From positions 310,001 through 374,000 of the forward strand of contig NZ_QJUI01000001.1 of the NCBI RefSeq assembly GCF_004327285.1: DNA of 64,000 nt. The letters are read 5' to 3'. The translations under genes were made by a program, and so were the position numbers. The notes beneath the pieces are model-generated. The model saw only the letters and a list, made by a program, of their open reading frames with translations. It was not told the DNA's origin and made no database searches. Position 1 is the first letter of the stretch, and each line of letters opens with the position of its first letter. This document shows positions 55,746-64,000 of this stretch, piece after piece. This DNA is from Phytopseudomonas daroniae (lineage in GTDB: Bacteria > Pseudomonadota > Gammaproteobacteria > Pseudomonadales > Pseudomonadaceae).

Positions 55746-56861
55746 CTACAGCGGCACCACACGCAGCAGCCGCCCTTCGGCGCTGTCGGTAAGCAGGTAC
55801 AGCGCGCCGTCAGGCCCGTTGTACACACCGCGGATGCGCTCTTCGAGCTCCTGGAACAGGATGTCTTCGCCGGCCAGCCGGCCTTTAACCAGGCGCACGC
55901 GGCGCACGCTCTTTTCGGCCAGAGTCGAGACGAAAAGATCGCCCTTCCACTGCGGGAAACGGTTACCGGTGTATAGCGCCAGCCCCGAAGGTGCCACCGA
56001 TGGCGTCCAGTGCAGTTGCGGCGACAGATAACCAGGCAGCTCGGTGAATGGTGTGACCATCGCCCCGGTGTAATCGACGCCGAAGGAGGTCAGCGGCCAA
56101 CCATAATTGCCGCCGGCCTGGATCAGATTCAGCTCATCGCCGCCCTTTGGGCCGTGCTCGTGGCTGTAGAGGCGCTTGCGCTTGCCGTCGTAGACGATGC
56201 CCTGAACGTTGCGATGGCCAAGGCTGTAAATCTCCTCGGCAGCACCCGCCTGACCGCGAAGCGGATTGTCTTCTGGAATACTGCCGTCACGGTTCAGACG
56301 CACCGTCTTGCCCAGGTGGTTGGCTGGATTCTGCGCCTGCTCGCGCCAATCGAAGCCATCGCCAAGGGTCAGCACCAGGGTATCGTCGGGCAGAAAGGCG
56401 ATCCGTCCACCGTAGTGTGACGCGCCCGCCTTGGCCGGCTGGGCGGTGAACAGCACCTCGAGGTCGCGCAACTCTCCATCGACCAATCGAGCCCGAGCCA
56501 GCCGCGTGTTGTTGGCGTCGATGCTGCCATGGGCATAGCTCAGGTAGATCCAGGGATCGCTGGCGAACTCCGGATCCAGCGCCACTTCCATCAAGCCAGC
56601 CTGGGTGGCGACGAAGGGCGCGGGCAAACCGCCAACCGGGTCTGCCTGCAGTTTGCCCTGGGCATCGATCAGCCGCAGTCGACCCACGCGCTCGGTGACC
56701 AACATGCGACCATCGGGTAGGAAGGCCAGCGACCAGGGGTGCTCCAGGCCGCTGGTAACGGTTTCGATACGGTAATCGGCATGGGCCAAGGCACCTACGC
56801 AAAGACCGAGCACCAGCAAGACAGCTTTCAACGTCACACCTTTGGTTCGAAGAGAGATCAT
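55746..56861 (-). CDS. PQQ-dependent soluble aldose sugar dehydrogenase (YliI/Asd-like)
   Basis: 371 residues, the length of E. coli YliI. A signal peptide (cleavage about LAHA, residue 28) leads to a six-bladed beta-propeller; PQQ and calcium-site segments include HPWSLAFLPDGRMLVTER, ASHYGGRIAFLPD, GHRNVQGIVYD and SHEHGPKGGDELNLI. It oxidises aldose sugars in the periplasm when PQQ is present. Its ATG overlaps the upstream stop as TAATG, so it is coupled to the small membrane protein gene; the longer frame is rejected. Confidence 0.9.
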   Translation of the reverse strand: MISLRTKGVTLKAVLLVLGLCVGALAHADYRIETVTSGLEHPWSLAFLPDGRMLVTERVGRLRLIDAQGKLQADPVGGLPAPFVATQAGLMEVALDPEFASDPWIYLSYAHGSIDANNTRLARARLVDGELRDLEVLFTAQPAKAGASHYGGRIAFLPDDTLVLTLGDGFDWREQAQNPANHLGKTVRLNRDGSIPEDNPLRGQAGAAEEIYSLGHRNVQGIVYDGKRKRLYSHEHGPKGGDELNLIQAGGNYGWPLTSFGVDYTGAMVTPFTELPGYLSPQLHWTPSVAPSGLALYTGNRFPQWKGDLFVSTLAEKSVRRVRLVKGRLAGEDILFQELEERIRGVYNGPDGALYLLTDSAEGRLLRVVPL

Positions 56862-57316
56862 TAACGGCCGGCACCGCTGAAGCGTGCGAAGACCAAACTG
56901 CCAAGGCTGCCGCAGACCATCAGCGCCAGCGTACCGGCCAAGGTGCGGTTGGCACCGATCAGCGTTGGCATGGGCGCTATGGCGTTGGCCACGCTTAGCG
57001 CCAACCAGACGGCCAAGGCGCCGGCGAGCAAAAAAACCAGCCAGCGCAGGGTGCCCAAGACAGACGCGAGCCAAGTGGCCAATGGCAGCGCGACAATGAA
57101 TGCAGCGATAACCAGCGCAGCGAACGTGGGACTGAAGCCGAAAAGATCATGCAGCGTTGCCTGTATCCGCACACCCGGGGAAATACTGGCGCCAAGCTGT
57201 TGCAGAGCCGCGAGATTGAACTGGGTTTGAACGATGCTGCCGAGCAGCGTGGCCACGAGGACGGCCAGGCAGAACGGCCGCCAGAGGCGGGAATTTGGGG
57301 GCATGAGCGCCGACAT
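56861..57316 (-). CDS. Small inner-membrane protein, four helices, unknown function
   Basis: 151 residues with four hydrophobic segments (about 12-30, 60-82, 88-108 and 120-140; e.g. LAVLVATLLGSIVQTQFN and LVFLLAGALAVWLALSV). I do not recognise a named domain. It is coupled to the sugar dehydrogenase gene through a TAATG overlap, so a role linked to that enzyme or its electron path is possible. Start uncertain: ATG 57316 is used, ATG 57304 is nearly as good, and the longest frame reaches 57358. Confidence 0.75.
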   Translation of the reverse strand: MSALMPPNSRLWRPFCLAVLVATLLGSIVQTQFNLAALQQLGASISPGVRIQATLHDLFGFSPTFAALVIAAFIVALPLATWLASVLGTLRWLVFLLAGALAVWLALSVANAIAPMPTLIGANRTLAGTLALMVCGSLGSLVFARFSGAGR

Positions 57317-57830
57317 CCTGAAACACGTGGCGGCAGTATGGCGTAGAGCACGTACCAAGGCGGCGCAGGTGTTTTACATGGTTTTACGCCGCCCCGCCGC
57401 AGAACGGATAATGCTGGTTCGGCTGAGATTGTCAGGGGCGATTACAGGGGACAACGGCTGTTCGAATCACCAACCGCCTGCGCCCAAGCATGCGGGCTGA
57501 AGCCCACTCTACGAGTGCGTTTTTTGTAGCCTGCAAGGGTGGACGACGCTTCACCTACCCGGCCCGCCCCGTCCACCGCTCTGCAACCGCGATGGTGGAT
57601 GAAAAGAGCGTCATCCACCCTACGTCCGCTTGAACCTTGTAGCGGCCTGTCGGTCATCCCCTGCTTTGGAACAGGTCTCCCCCAAAGGGCTTATCCAATC
57701 ACGACCTCGCCTTGACGCTTTCGGCAATCCCCCGGTCGTTTTTGCACCCGGTCGATAAGGCGCCGAGGCATATGCTCCCCACAAAGCGCCAGCAACGAAT
57801 CTGGTGCCACCAATCAAGGGGAGCAGCCTG
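57317..57830. other. Gene-free region rich in repeat fragments
   Basis: About 510 bp between divergent genes without a supported coding frame. Contents: GC-rich unstructured sequence, then the GTAGGGTGGA-type inverted element at 57526-57624 and, after it, the leader of the dgc-linked operon. The dgc promoter probably lies in 57630-57815. Confidence 0.6.
57526..57624. repeat. Dispersed inverted repeat, AGGGTGGAY family, copy 1
   Basis: Begins GTAGCCTGCAAGGGTGGACGACGCTT and ends AAAAGAGCGTCATCCACCCTACG, with internal GTCCACC and GGTGGAT units. Same family as 58829-58931. Confidence 0.7.
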
Positions 57831-58808
57831 ATGAGCCCAGCCGAATTGCACGCCGACAGCATCGTCATCGACGGTCTGATCATCGCCAAGTGGAACCGCG
57901 AACTGTTCGAGGACATGCGCAAGGGCGGCCTGACCATGGCCAACTGCACGGTGTCGGTCTGGGAGGATTTTCAGGAGACCATCGACGCCATCGCCTCGAG
58001 CCAGAAACTGATCCGCGAGAACAGCGACCTGGTAATGCAGGTACGCAGCACCGCCGACATCCGCCGCGCCAAGGAGCTGGGCAAGACCGGCATCCTCTTC
58101 GGCTTCCAGAATGCCCATGCGTTCGAGGATCAGATCGGCTACGTGGAGATCTTCAAGCAGCTCGGCGTGGGCATCGTGCAGATGTGCTACAACACCCAGA
58201 ACCTCGTCGGTACCGGCTGCTACGAGCGTGACGGCGGCCTGTCCGGTTTCGGTCGCGAGATCGTCGCCGAGATGAACCGCGTCGGCGTGATGTGCGACCT
58301 GTCCCACGTCGGCAGCAAGACCAGCGAGGAAGTCATCCTCGAATCGAAGAAACCCGTCACCTATTCACACTGCCTGCCTTCCGGGCTGAAAGAACACCCA
58401 CGCAACAAATCCGACGCCGAATTGAAGTTCATCGCCGACCATGGCGGCTTCGTCGGCGTGACCATGTTCGCGCCCTTCCTGGCCAAAGGCATCGACTCGA
58501 CCATCGACGACTACGCCGAGGCCATCGAGTACGTGATGAATATCGTTGGCGAAGATGCCATCGGCATCGGCACCGATTTCACCCAAGGGCACGGCCAGGA
58601 CTTCTTCGAGTACCTGACCCACGACAAGGGCTACGCCCGGCGTCTGACCAACTTCGGCAAGATCGTCAACCCGCTGGGTATCCGCACCGTGGGCGAATTC
58701 CCCAACCTCACCGAAACCCTCATCAAGCGCGGCATGAGCGAGCGCACCGTGCGCAAGGTCATGGGCGAAAACTGGGTGAGGGTACTGGCCGACGTCTGGG
58801 GCGAATAG
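57831..58808 (+). CDS. M19 (renal dipeptidase)-like protein of the dimethylglycine cluster
   Basis: 325 residues of the M19 membrane dipeptidase family, cytoplasmic. Family landmarks are DLSHVG (His159), PVTYSH (His180) with HPRNKSD, and GIGTDF (Asp249). The usual first metal motif HxD after VIDG is replaced (L16-I-I18), and the bridging Glu is Gln93 in FGFQNAHAF, so a normal two-zinc dipeptidase site cannot form. GGAG precedes ATG 57831. First gene of the operon with DUF5943, dgcA and dgcB; probably acts in betaine/dimethylglycine metabolism, function unproven. Confidence 0.85.
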   Translation: MSPAELHADSIVIDGLIIAKWNRELFEDMRKGGLTMANCTVSVWEDFQETIDAIASSQKLIRENSDLVMQVRSTADIRRAKELGKTGILFGFQNAHAFEDQIGYVEIFKQLGVGIVQMCYNTQNLVGTGCYERDGGLSGFGREIVAEMNRVGVMCDLSHVGSKTSEEVILESKKPVTYSHCLPSGLKEHPRNKSDAELKFIADHGGFVGVTMFAPFLAKGIDSTIDDYAEAIEYVMNIVGEDAIGIGTDFTQGHGQDFFEYLTHDKGYARRLTNFGKIVNPLGIRTVGEFPNLTETLIKRGMSERTVRKVMGENWVRVLADVWGE

Positions 58809-58828
58809 GCCGGACGCGCCGCCAAATC

Positions 58829-58931
58829 CGTAGGGTGGATCGGGGCGCGTAGCTGACGCTCTTTTCATCCACCACTCCACAGCGCGGTGACTCACCTTTC
58901 TGGTGGATGGATAAAGCGCCATCCACCCTAC
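58829..58931. repeat. Dispersed inverted repeat, AGGGTGGAY family, copy 2
   Basis: Starts CGTAGGGTGGATCGGGGCGC and ends GGATAAAGCGCCATCCACCCTAC, with GCTCTTTTCATCCACCA and TGGTGGATG inside. It fills most of the gap between the M19-like gene and the DUF5943 gene. Confidence 0.75.
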
Positions 58932-58958
58932 AAACGACTTGATTATGGAGTTATCCAC

Positions 58959-59489
58959 ATGGCCACCCACGCCCCCGAAATGCCCATCCAGGTCGATGAC
59001 GAAACTGGCGTCTGGACGACTGACGCTCTGCCGATGCTCTACGTGCCGCGGCATTTCTTCGTCAACAACCACATGGGTATCGAGGAAGTGCTCGGCGCCG
59101 ACACGTACGCCGAAATTCTCTACAAGGCCGGCTACAAATCCGCCTGGCACTGGTGCGAGAAGGAAGCCGAGTGCCACGGCATCGAAGGCGCCGCGGTGTT
59201 CGAGCACTACATGAAGCGTCTGTCGCAGCGTGGCTGGGGCCTGTTCGAGGTGGAGAAGTTCGACCTTGACGCCGGTACCGCCGAAGTGCGCCTCAAGCAT
59301 TCGGCTTTCGTGTACGTGTACGGCAAGGTCGGCCGCAAGGTGGACTACATGTTCACCGGCTGGTTCTCCGGCGCCCTCGACCAGATCCTGGCAGCCAAGG
59401 GCAGCGCCATCCGTACGGCCACCGTGCAGGAATACGGCGGTTCCGAAGAAGGCCACGACGATGGCCTGTTCGTCACCCGCCCGCTCTGA
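58959..59489 (+). CDS. DUF5943 protein of the dimethylglycine cluster
   Basis: 176 residues, no signal peptide. Includes PMLYVPRHFFVNNHMGIEEV (about 24-43), AGYKSAWHWCEKEAECHG (about 57-74) and GKVGRKVDYMFTGWFSGALDQ (about 122-142); the shape recalls V4R-type small-molecule domains. Found next to dgcA/dgcB in pseudomonads, but its role is not established. GGAG nine bases before ATG 58959 decides the start; the open frame reaching further upstream lies in a repeat. Confidence 0.85.
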   Translation: MATHAPEMPIQVDDETGVWTTDALPMLYVPRHFFVNNHMGIEEVLGADTYAEILYKAGYKSAWHWCEKEAECHGIEGAAVFEHYMKRLSQRGWGLFEVEKFDLDAGTAEVRLKHSAFVYVYGKVGRKVDYMFTGWFSGALDQILAAKGSAIRTATVQEYGGSEEGHDDGLFVTRPL

Positions 59490-59502
59490 CCTATCCAAAT
59501 CA

Positions 59503-59528
59503 GGAGCGCCACTCGATAAAGGCGCTCC
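59503..59528. repeat. Hairpin between DUF5943 gene and dgcA
   Basis: Perfect 8-bp stem GGAGCGCC/GGCGCTCC with a 10-base loop, 13 bases past the stop. No T run. Confidence 0.5.
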
Positions 59529-59590
59529 AGACCCGCGTTAACCGTGAACGCGAAACGTAGCGTGCAAGTCGCCGAATCGAGGAGAAGGTC

Positions 59591-61651
59591 ATGGCCTTCG
59601 AAGCAATGTTCCAGCCGATCCAGATCGGCAAACTGACCATCCGTAATCGTGTGCTCTCCACCGCGCACGCGGAGGTGTATGCCACCGACGGCGGCATGAC
59701 CACCGACCGCTACGTGAAGTACTACGAGGAAAAGGCCAAGGGCGGCATCGGCCTGGCGATCTGCGGCGGCTCCTCGGTGGTCGCCATCGACAGCCCGCAA
59801 CACTGGTGGGCCTCGGTGAACCTGGCGACCGACCGCATCATCCCGCACTTCCAGAACCTGGCCGACGCCATGCACAAGCACGGCGCCAAGATCATGATCC
59901 AGATTACCCACATGGGCCGTCGCTCGCGCTGGGATGGCGGCCACTGGCCGACCCTGATGTCGCCGTCCGGCATCCGTGAACCGGTGCATCGCGCCACCTG
60001 CAAGACCATCGAGGAAGAAGAAATTTGGCGCGTCATTGGCAACTACGCGCAAGCAGCTCGTCGCGCAAAGGCGGGCGGCCTGGATGGCGTCGAGCTGTCC
60101 GCCGTGCACCAGCACATGATCGACCAGTTCTGGTCGCCACGGGTCAACAAGCGCACCGACGAATGGGGCGGCACCTTCGAAGGCCGCATGAAGTTCGGCA
60201 TGGAAGTGCTCAAGGCAGTGCGCGCCGAAGTGGGCGACGATTTCTGCGTGGGCATGCGCATCTGCGGGGACGAGTTCCACCCGGACGGCCTGTCCCACGA
60301 CGACATGAAACAGATCGCCAAGTACTACACCGACACCGGCATGCTCGACTTCCTCGGCGTGGTCGGTTCGGGATGCGATACCCACAACACCCTGGCCAAC
60401 GTCATTCCCAACATGAGCTACCCGCCGGAGCCGTTCCTGCACCTGGCGGCCGGTATCAAGGAAGTGGTCAACGTGCCGGTGCTGCACGCGCAGAACATCA
60501 AGGATCCCAACCAGGCCACACGCATTCTCGAAGGCGGCTACGTGGACATGGTCGGCATGACCCGCGCGCATATCGCCGATCCGCACCTGATCGCCAAGAT
60601 CAAGATGGGCCAAGTCGACCAGATCAAGCAGTGTGTCGGCGCCAACTACTGCATCGACCGCCAGTACCAGGGCCTAGACGTGCTGTGCATCCAGAACGCC
60701 GCGACCAGCCGCGAATACATGGGGCTGCCACACATCATCGAGAAATCCACCGGGCCCAAGCGCAAGGTAGTGGTGGTCGGTGGCGGCCCTGCCGGGATGG
60801 AGGCGGCGAGAGTCGCAGCGGAGCGTGGCCACGACGTGACGCTTTTTGAAAAACAGGACAGCCTTGGCGGACAGATCACCCTGGCCTCGAAAGCGCCGCA
60901 ACGCGACCAGATCGCCGGCATCACCCGCTGGTATCAACTAGAACTGGCGCGCCTGGGCATCGATCTGCGCCTGGGCACCGCGGCGGACGTGGACACCATC
61001 AATGACCTGCGCGCCGACATCGTCGTCCTCGCCAACGGCGGTCACCCGTTCCTCGAACAGGTCGAGCACTGGGGCGCGGACGAAGGCCTGGTGGTCAGCA
61101 GCTGGGACATCCTCAGCGGCAAGGTGGCACCGGGCAAGAACGTACTGGTGTACGACACCATCTGCGAATTCACCGGCATGTCGGTGGCAGACTTTCTCGC
61201 CGACAAGGGCTGCCAGGTCGAGATCGTCACCGACGACATCAAGCCCGGCGTGGCCATCGGCGGCACCAGTTTCCCGACCTACTACCGCAGCATGTACCCC
61301 AAGGAAGTGATCATGACCGGCGACATGATGCTGGAGAAGGTCTATGCCGAGGGCGACAAGAAGATTGCCGTGCTGGAGAACGAATACACCGGTGCCAAGG
61401 AAGAGCGGGTAGTCGATCAGGTGGTCGTGGAGAACGGCGTGCGCCCGGATGAAGGGCTCTATTACGCGCTGAAAGAAGGCTCGCGCAACAAGGGGCAGAT
61501 GGATATCGACGCGCTGTTCGCCATTCAACCGCAGCCAAGTCTGAGCCAGGTCGGTGACGGCTACCTGCTGTTCCGTATCGGCGACTGCGTGGCCCAGCGC
61601 AACACCCATGCGGCGATCTATGACGCGCTGCGGTTGTGCAAGGACTTTTAA
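59591..61651 (+). CDS. dgcA: Dimethylglycine demethylase subunit DgcA (FMN/FAD oxidoreductase)
   Basis: 686 residues: N-terminal old-yellow-enzyme TIM barrel for FMN (about 5-335, with GVELSAVHQHMIDQFWSPR), Fe-S region, then FAD/NAD-type domain starting at VVVVGGGPAGMEAARVAAERG (about 397). It removes a methyl group from dimethylglycine to give sarcosine, working with DgcB and an ETF. The Fe-S region has C348, C354 and C366 but Ala351 where trimethylamine dehydrogenase has its second cysteine. GAGGAGAAGG precedes ATG 59591. Confidence 0.92.
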   Translation: MAFEAMFQPIQIGKLTIRNRVLSTAHAEVYATDGGMTTDRYVKYYEEKAKGGIGLAICGGSSVVAIDSPQHWWASVNLATDRIIPHFQNLADAMHKHGAKIMIQITHMGRRSRWDGGHWPTLMSPSGIREPVHRATCKTIEEEEIWRVIGNYAQAARRAKAGGLDGVELSAVHQHMIDQFWSPRVNKRTDEWGGTFEGRMKFGMEVLKAVRAEVGDDFCVGMRICGDEFHPDGLSHDDMKQIAKYYTDTGMLDFLGVVGSGCDTHNTLANVIPNMSYPPEPFLHLAAGIKEVVNVPVLHAQNIKDPNQATRILEGGYVDMVGMTRAHIADPHLIAKIKMGQVDQIKQCVGANYCIDRQYQGLDVLCIQNAATSREYMGLPHIIEKSTGPKRKVVVVGGGPAGMEAARVAAERGHDVTLFEKQDSLGGQITLASKAPQRDQIAGITRWYQLELARLGIDLRLGTAADVDTINDLRADIVVLANGGHPFLEQVEHWGADEGLVVSSWDILSGKVAPGKNVLVYDTICEFTGMSVADFLADKGCQVEIVTDDIKPGVAIGGTSFPTYYRSMYPKEVIMTGDMMLEKVYAEGDKKIAVLENEYTGAKEERVVDQVVVENGVRPDEGLYYALKEGSRNKGQMDIDALFAIQPQPSLSQVGDGYLLFRIGDCVAQRNTHAAIYDALRLCKDF

Positions 61652-61661
61652 GCAGCCTCCC

Positions 61662-61748
61662 TGTAGGAGCCGGCTTGCCGGCGATGAACGATAACGCGGC
61701 CCAAGCGATAACCGCGGAGCCCGAATCGCTGGCAAGCCAGCTCCTACA
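61662..61748. repeat. REP pair (TGTAGGAGC type) between dgcA and dgcB
   Basis: TGTAGGAGCCGGCTTGCCGG at the left and its inverted partner at the right end (22 of 24 positions match) enclose about 40 bp. This is the head-to-tail REP pair common in Pseudomonas. The dgcB frame is open through it, but coding there is not supported. Confidence 0.85.
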
Positions 61749-61770
61749 AGACCCTTGCGGGAGCTTCACC

Positions 61771-63744
61771 ATGCTTAGCACCATTCTCCCCATCCTGCTG
61801 TTCGCCGCCCTGGGCCTCGCCGTGCTGGGCGCGGCGAAACGCTTCTTCATGTGGCGTCGCGGGCGGCCGTCGAAGGTCGACTGGCTCGGTGGCCTACTGA
61901 AAATGCCGCGCCGTTATCTGGTCGATCTGCATCATGTGGTCGAGCGCGACAGCTACATGTCCAGGACTCACGTGGCCACCGCTGGCGGCTTCGTGCTCGC
62001 CGCCGTGCTGGCGATCGTCGTGCATGGTTTCGGCCTGCACAACCGCATCCTCGGCTTCGCCCTGCTGGCCGCGACGGCGTGCATGTTCATTGGCGCGCTG
62101 TTCGTCGCCAAGCGTCGGCGCAACCCGCCAGCGCGCCTGTCGAAAGGCCCATGGATGCGCTTGCCGAAAAGCCTGCTGATGTTTTCGGTGAGTTTCTTTA
62201 TCACCACGCTGCCGGTTGCCGGCATCCTGCCGGATGACTTTTCTTGGCAGAGCAGCGGTAGCTGGATTCTCGCTGCGCTGCTGTCTGTCGGTGTGGCCTG
62301 GGGTGTGTCCGAGCTGTTCTTCGGCATGACCTGGGGCGGGCCAATGAAGCACGCCTTCGCCGGCGCCCTGCACCTGGCCTGGCACCGCCGTAGCGAACGC
62401 TTTGGCGGTGGCCGCTCCACCGGGCTGAAAGCTCTCGATCTCGACGATCCGAAAGCGCCGCTGGGCGTGGAAAAACCCAGCGACTTCACCTGGAACCAGT
62501 TGCTCGGCTTCGACGCCTGCGTGCAGTGCGGCAAATGCGAGGCCATGTGCCCGGCCTTCGCTGCCGGCCAGCCGCTGAACCCGAAGAAACTGATCCAGGA
62601 CATGGTCATCGGTCTGGCCGGCGGCAGCGACGCCAAATTCGCCGGCTCGCCCTACCCGGGCAAACCGCTGGGCGAGCACAGCGGCGGGCCGCACCAGCCG
62701 ATCGTGTCGTTGCAGGGCAAGGCGCTGGTCGATGCGGACACCCTGTGGTCATGCACCACCTGCCGCGCCTGCGTAGAGGAATGCCCGATGATGATCGAGC
62801 ATGTCGACGCCATCGTCGACATGCGCCGCCACCTGACCCTGGAGAAAGGCTCGACGCCGAACAAGGGCGCCGAAGTCCTGGAAAACCTCATCGCCACCGA
62901 CAACCCGGGCGGCTTCGCACCGGGCGGGCGACTGAACTGGGCGGCGGATCTGAACCTGCCGCTGATGAGCGAAAGGGAACACACCGACGTACTGTTCTGG
63001 GTTGGCGACGGTGCCTTCGACATGCGCAATCAGCGCACCCTGCGCGCCTTCGTGAAGATCCTCAAAGCTTCCGGCGTGGACTTCGCCGTGCTCGGCCTGG
63101 AAGAGCGCGACAGTGGTGACGTGGCCCGTCGCCTCGGGGACGAAGCGACCTTCCAGCAATTGGCCAGGCGCAATATCGCCACCCTCGCCAAGTACCAGTT
63201 CAAGACCATCGTCTCCTGCGACCCGCACAGCTTTCACGTTCTGAAGAACGAGTACGGCGCCCTGGGCGGCCACTATCAGGTCATGCACCACAGCACCTTC
63301 ATCGAGACGCTGATGCAGCGCGACCTGCTCGCCCTTGGTCAACACAAGGGCGGTAGCGTGACCTATCACGACCCCTGCTACCTGGGCCGTTACAACGGCG
63401 AGTACGAGGCGCCGCGCGCGGTGCTCAAGGCCATCGGCATCGAGGTCAGGGAAATGGCCCGCTCCGGCTTCCGCTCGCGCTGCTGTGGCGGCGGTGGCGG
63501 CGCGCCGATCACCGATATCCCCGGCAAGCAGCGGATTCCCGACATGCGCATGGAAGACATCAAGGAAACCGGCGCCGAGCTGGTGGCCGTCGGCTGCCCG
63601 CAATGCACCGTGATGCTCGAAGGCGTGGTCGAACCACGCCCGCAGATCAAGGACATCGCCGAACTGGTCGCCGATGTACTGATCGAGAGCGAAGCACAAC
63701 TGAAGAAACCGGTGGCCAAACCAGCCACCGTGGAGGTGGCGTGA
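61771..63744 (+). CDS. dgcB: Dimethylglycine catabolism Fe-S/membrane subunit DgcB
   Basis: 657 residues: N-terminal membrane helices (about 3-25, 68-85, 88-110, 130-150, 160-185), two [4Fe-4S] motifs CVQCGKCEAMCP (about 250) and CTTCRACVEECP (about 328), then two CCG domains (DPCYLGRYNGEY ... RCCGGGGG and VGCPQCTVML) as in heterodisulfide reductase HdrD/GlpC proteins. It takes electrons from DgcA or the ETF to quinone. ATG 61771 is chosen with GGGAG upstream; the longer frame would translate the REP pair. Confidence 0.9.
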   Translation: MLSTILPILLFAALGLAVLGAAKRFFMWRRGRPSKVDWLGGLLKMPRRYLVDLHHVVERDSYMSRTHVATAGGFVLAAVLAIVVHGFGLHNRILGFALLAATACMFIGALFVAKRRRNPPARLSKGPWMRLPKSLLMFSVSFFITTLPVAGILPDDFSWQSSGSWILAALLSVGVAWGVSELFFGMTWGGPMKHAFAGALHLAWHRRSERFGGGRSTGLKALDLDDPKAPLGVEKPSDFTWNQLLGFDACVQCGKCEAMCPAFAAGQPLNPKKLIQDMVIGLAGGSDAKFAGSPYPGKPLGEHSGGPHQPIVSLQGKALVDADTLWSCTTCRACVEECPMMIEHVDAIVDMRRHLTLEKGSTPNKGAEVLENLIATDNPGGFAPGGRLNWAADLNLPLMSEREHTDVLFWVGDGAFDMRNQRTLRAFVKILKASGVDFAVLGLEERDSGDVARRLGDEATFQQLARRNIATLAKYQFKTIVSCDPHSFHVLKNEYGALGGHYQVMHHSTFIETLMQRDLLALGQHKGGSVTYHDPCYLGRYNGEYEAPRAVLKAIGIEVREMARSGFRSRCCGGGGGAPITDIPGKQRIPDMRMEDIKETGAELVAVGCPQCTVMLEGVVEPRPQIKDIAELVADVLIESEAQLKKPVAKPATVEVA

Positions 63745-63755
63745 TGGCTCATATG

Positions 63756-63808
63756 CGTAGGATGGGTGATAACCCATCAATGGCCGATGGGTTACCACCC
63801 ATCCTACG
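63756..63808. repeat. Dispersed inverted repeat GTAGGATGGGT family, copy 2
   Basis: A 23-bp stem with one mismatch around the loop AATGGCC, in the gap between dgcB and the ETF alpha gene. Nearly the same arms as 22966-23016. Confidence 0.85.
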
Positions 63809-63834
63809 GTGCCGCGCTGGCGGGGGAGGCAGCT

Positions 63835-64000
63835 ATGAGTGACATCATCCGCCGCGACCCGCACGCCGAGTGGATCGCCCGCAATCGTCTGCATCCGCTG
63901 CATGCCGCCATGCAGACCCAGCAAATCCAGTGGCTGGGCCCCAACGGCGTCATCCGCAAAAACCCGCACGCGGCTGCCGCCGGTTTCATCGGCCCGGCCG
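63835..64000 (+). CDS. Electron transfer flavoprotein alpha subunit of the dimethylglycine system (5' end only)
   Basis: The first 55 codons are visible before the right edge, starting MSDIIRRDPHAEWIARNRLH after a strong GGGGGAGG site. The N-terminal extension and position after dgcB match the ETF alpha subunit encoded beside dgcAB in pseudomonads, which passes electrons from DgcA to the respiratory chain. The FAD-binding part is outside the window, so the call rests mainly on order and the N-terminus. Confidence 0.75.
   Translation, partial: MSDIIRRDPHAEWIARNRLHPLHAAMQTQQIQWLGPNGVIRKNPHAAAAGFIGPA

Noticed and set aside
57359..57830. Possible small genes in the gap before the dimethylglycine cluster
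   Set aside because: Short frames here run through repeat arms and lack ribosome sites.

Overview
The window is a compact, GC-rich chromosomal segment of a fluorescent-type Pseudomonas. The gene content and the many short dispersed inverted repeats suggest the P. mendocina/oleovorans/pseudoalcaligenes side of the genus, but that species-level guess is inference. Several blocks match, from memory, the order of P. aeruginosa PAO1: cyaA, rnk-cyaY-lppL-lysA-dapF-xerC, glnK-amtB-ubiK-comM, spu-aguA-oprE-desA and dgcAB. The blocks are joined in a different arrangement. No rRNA, tRNA, CRISPR array, phage or complete insertion sequence was seen.

Layout. 1-4177 (minus strand) is a sugar-acid operon: IclR regulator, 2-dehydro-3-deoxygalactonokinase, KDPGal aldolase and a tripartite tricarboxylate transporter (tctC, tctB, start of tctA). 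4343-7975 holds two small conserved proteins and class I adenylate cyclase. 7976-17180 is the most interesting accessory block: a Fur-box-headed cassette of ECF sigma factor, FecR anti-sigma, signal-transducing TonB-dependent receptor, M16 metalloprotease lipoprotein and YddA-like ABC protein. It is a protease-associated import system resembling yddA-yddB-pqqL and fusA-fusC, here under cell-surface signalling. It sits between cyaA and rnk.

17262-31635 is core housekeeping: rnk, cyaY, lppL-lysA-dapF-DUF484-xerC-HAD (an operon with 4-bp overlaps), sutA, yjbQ, glnK with two tandem ammonium transporters, ubiK, comM and a BetT choline transporter. 31865-43697 is polyamine uptake and catabolism: spuBCDEFGH on the minus strand, divergent spuI, and aguA. 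The spuA and aguB genes that usually accompany them are not here. A MITE-like element and a terminator-like hairpin split the spu operon between spuE and spuF.

43725-51461 carries an ANR-box-preceded di-haem cytochrome c peroxidase, an OprE-like porin, a diguanylate cyclase, the phospholipid desaturase DesA and a GGDEF/EAL protein. 51550-57316 holds a GST, a YccS-type FUSC protein, a GreA/B-like factor, a YgjP-like metallopeptidase, a PQQ-dependent aldose sugar dehydrogenase and a small membrane protein. 57831-64000 is the dimethylglycine (glycine betaine/choline) catabolic operon: M19-like protein, DUF5943 protein, dgcA, dgcB and the start of an ETF alpha subunit. Every gene junction in it carries a hairpin or dispersed repeat. 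BetT upstream in the window could feed this pathway with choline.
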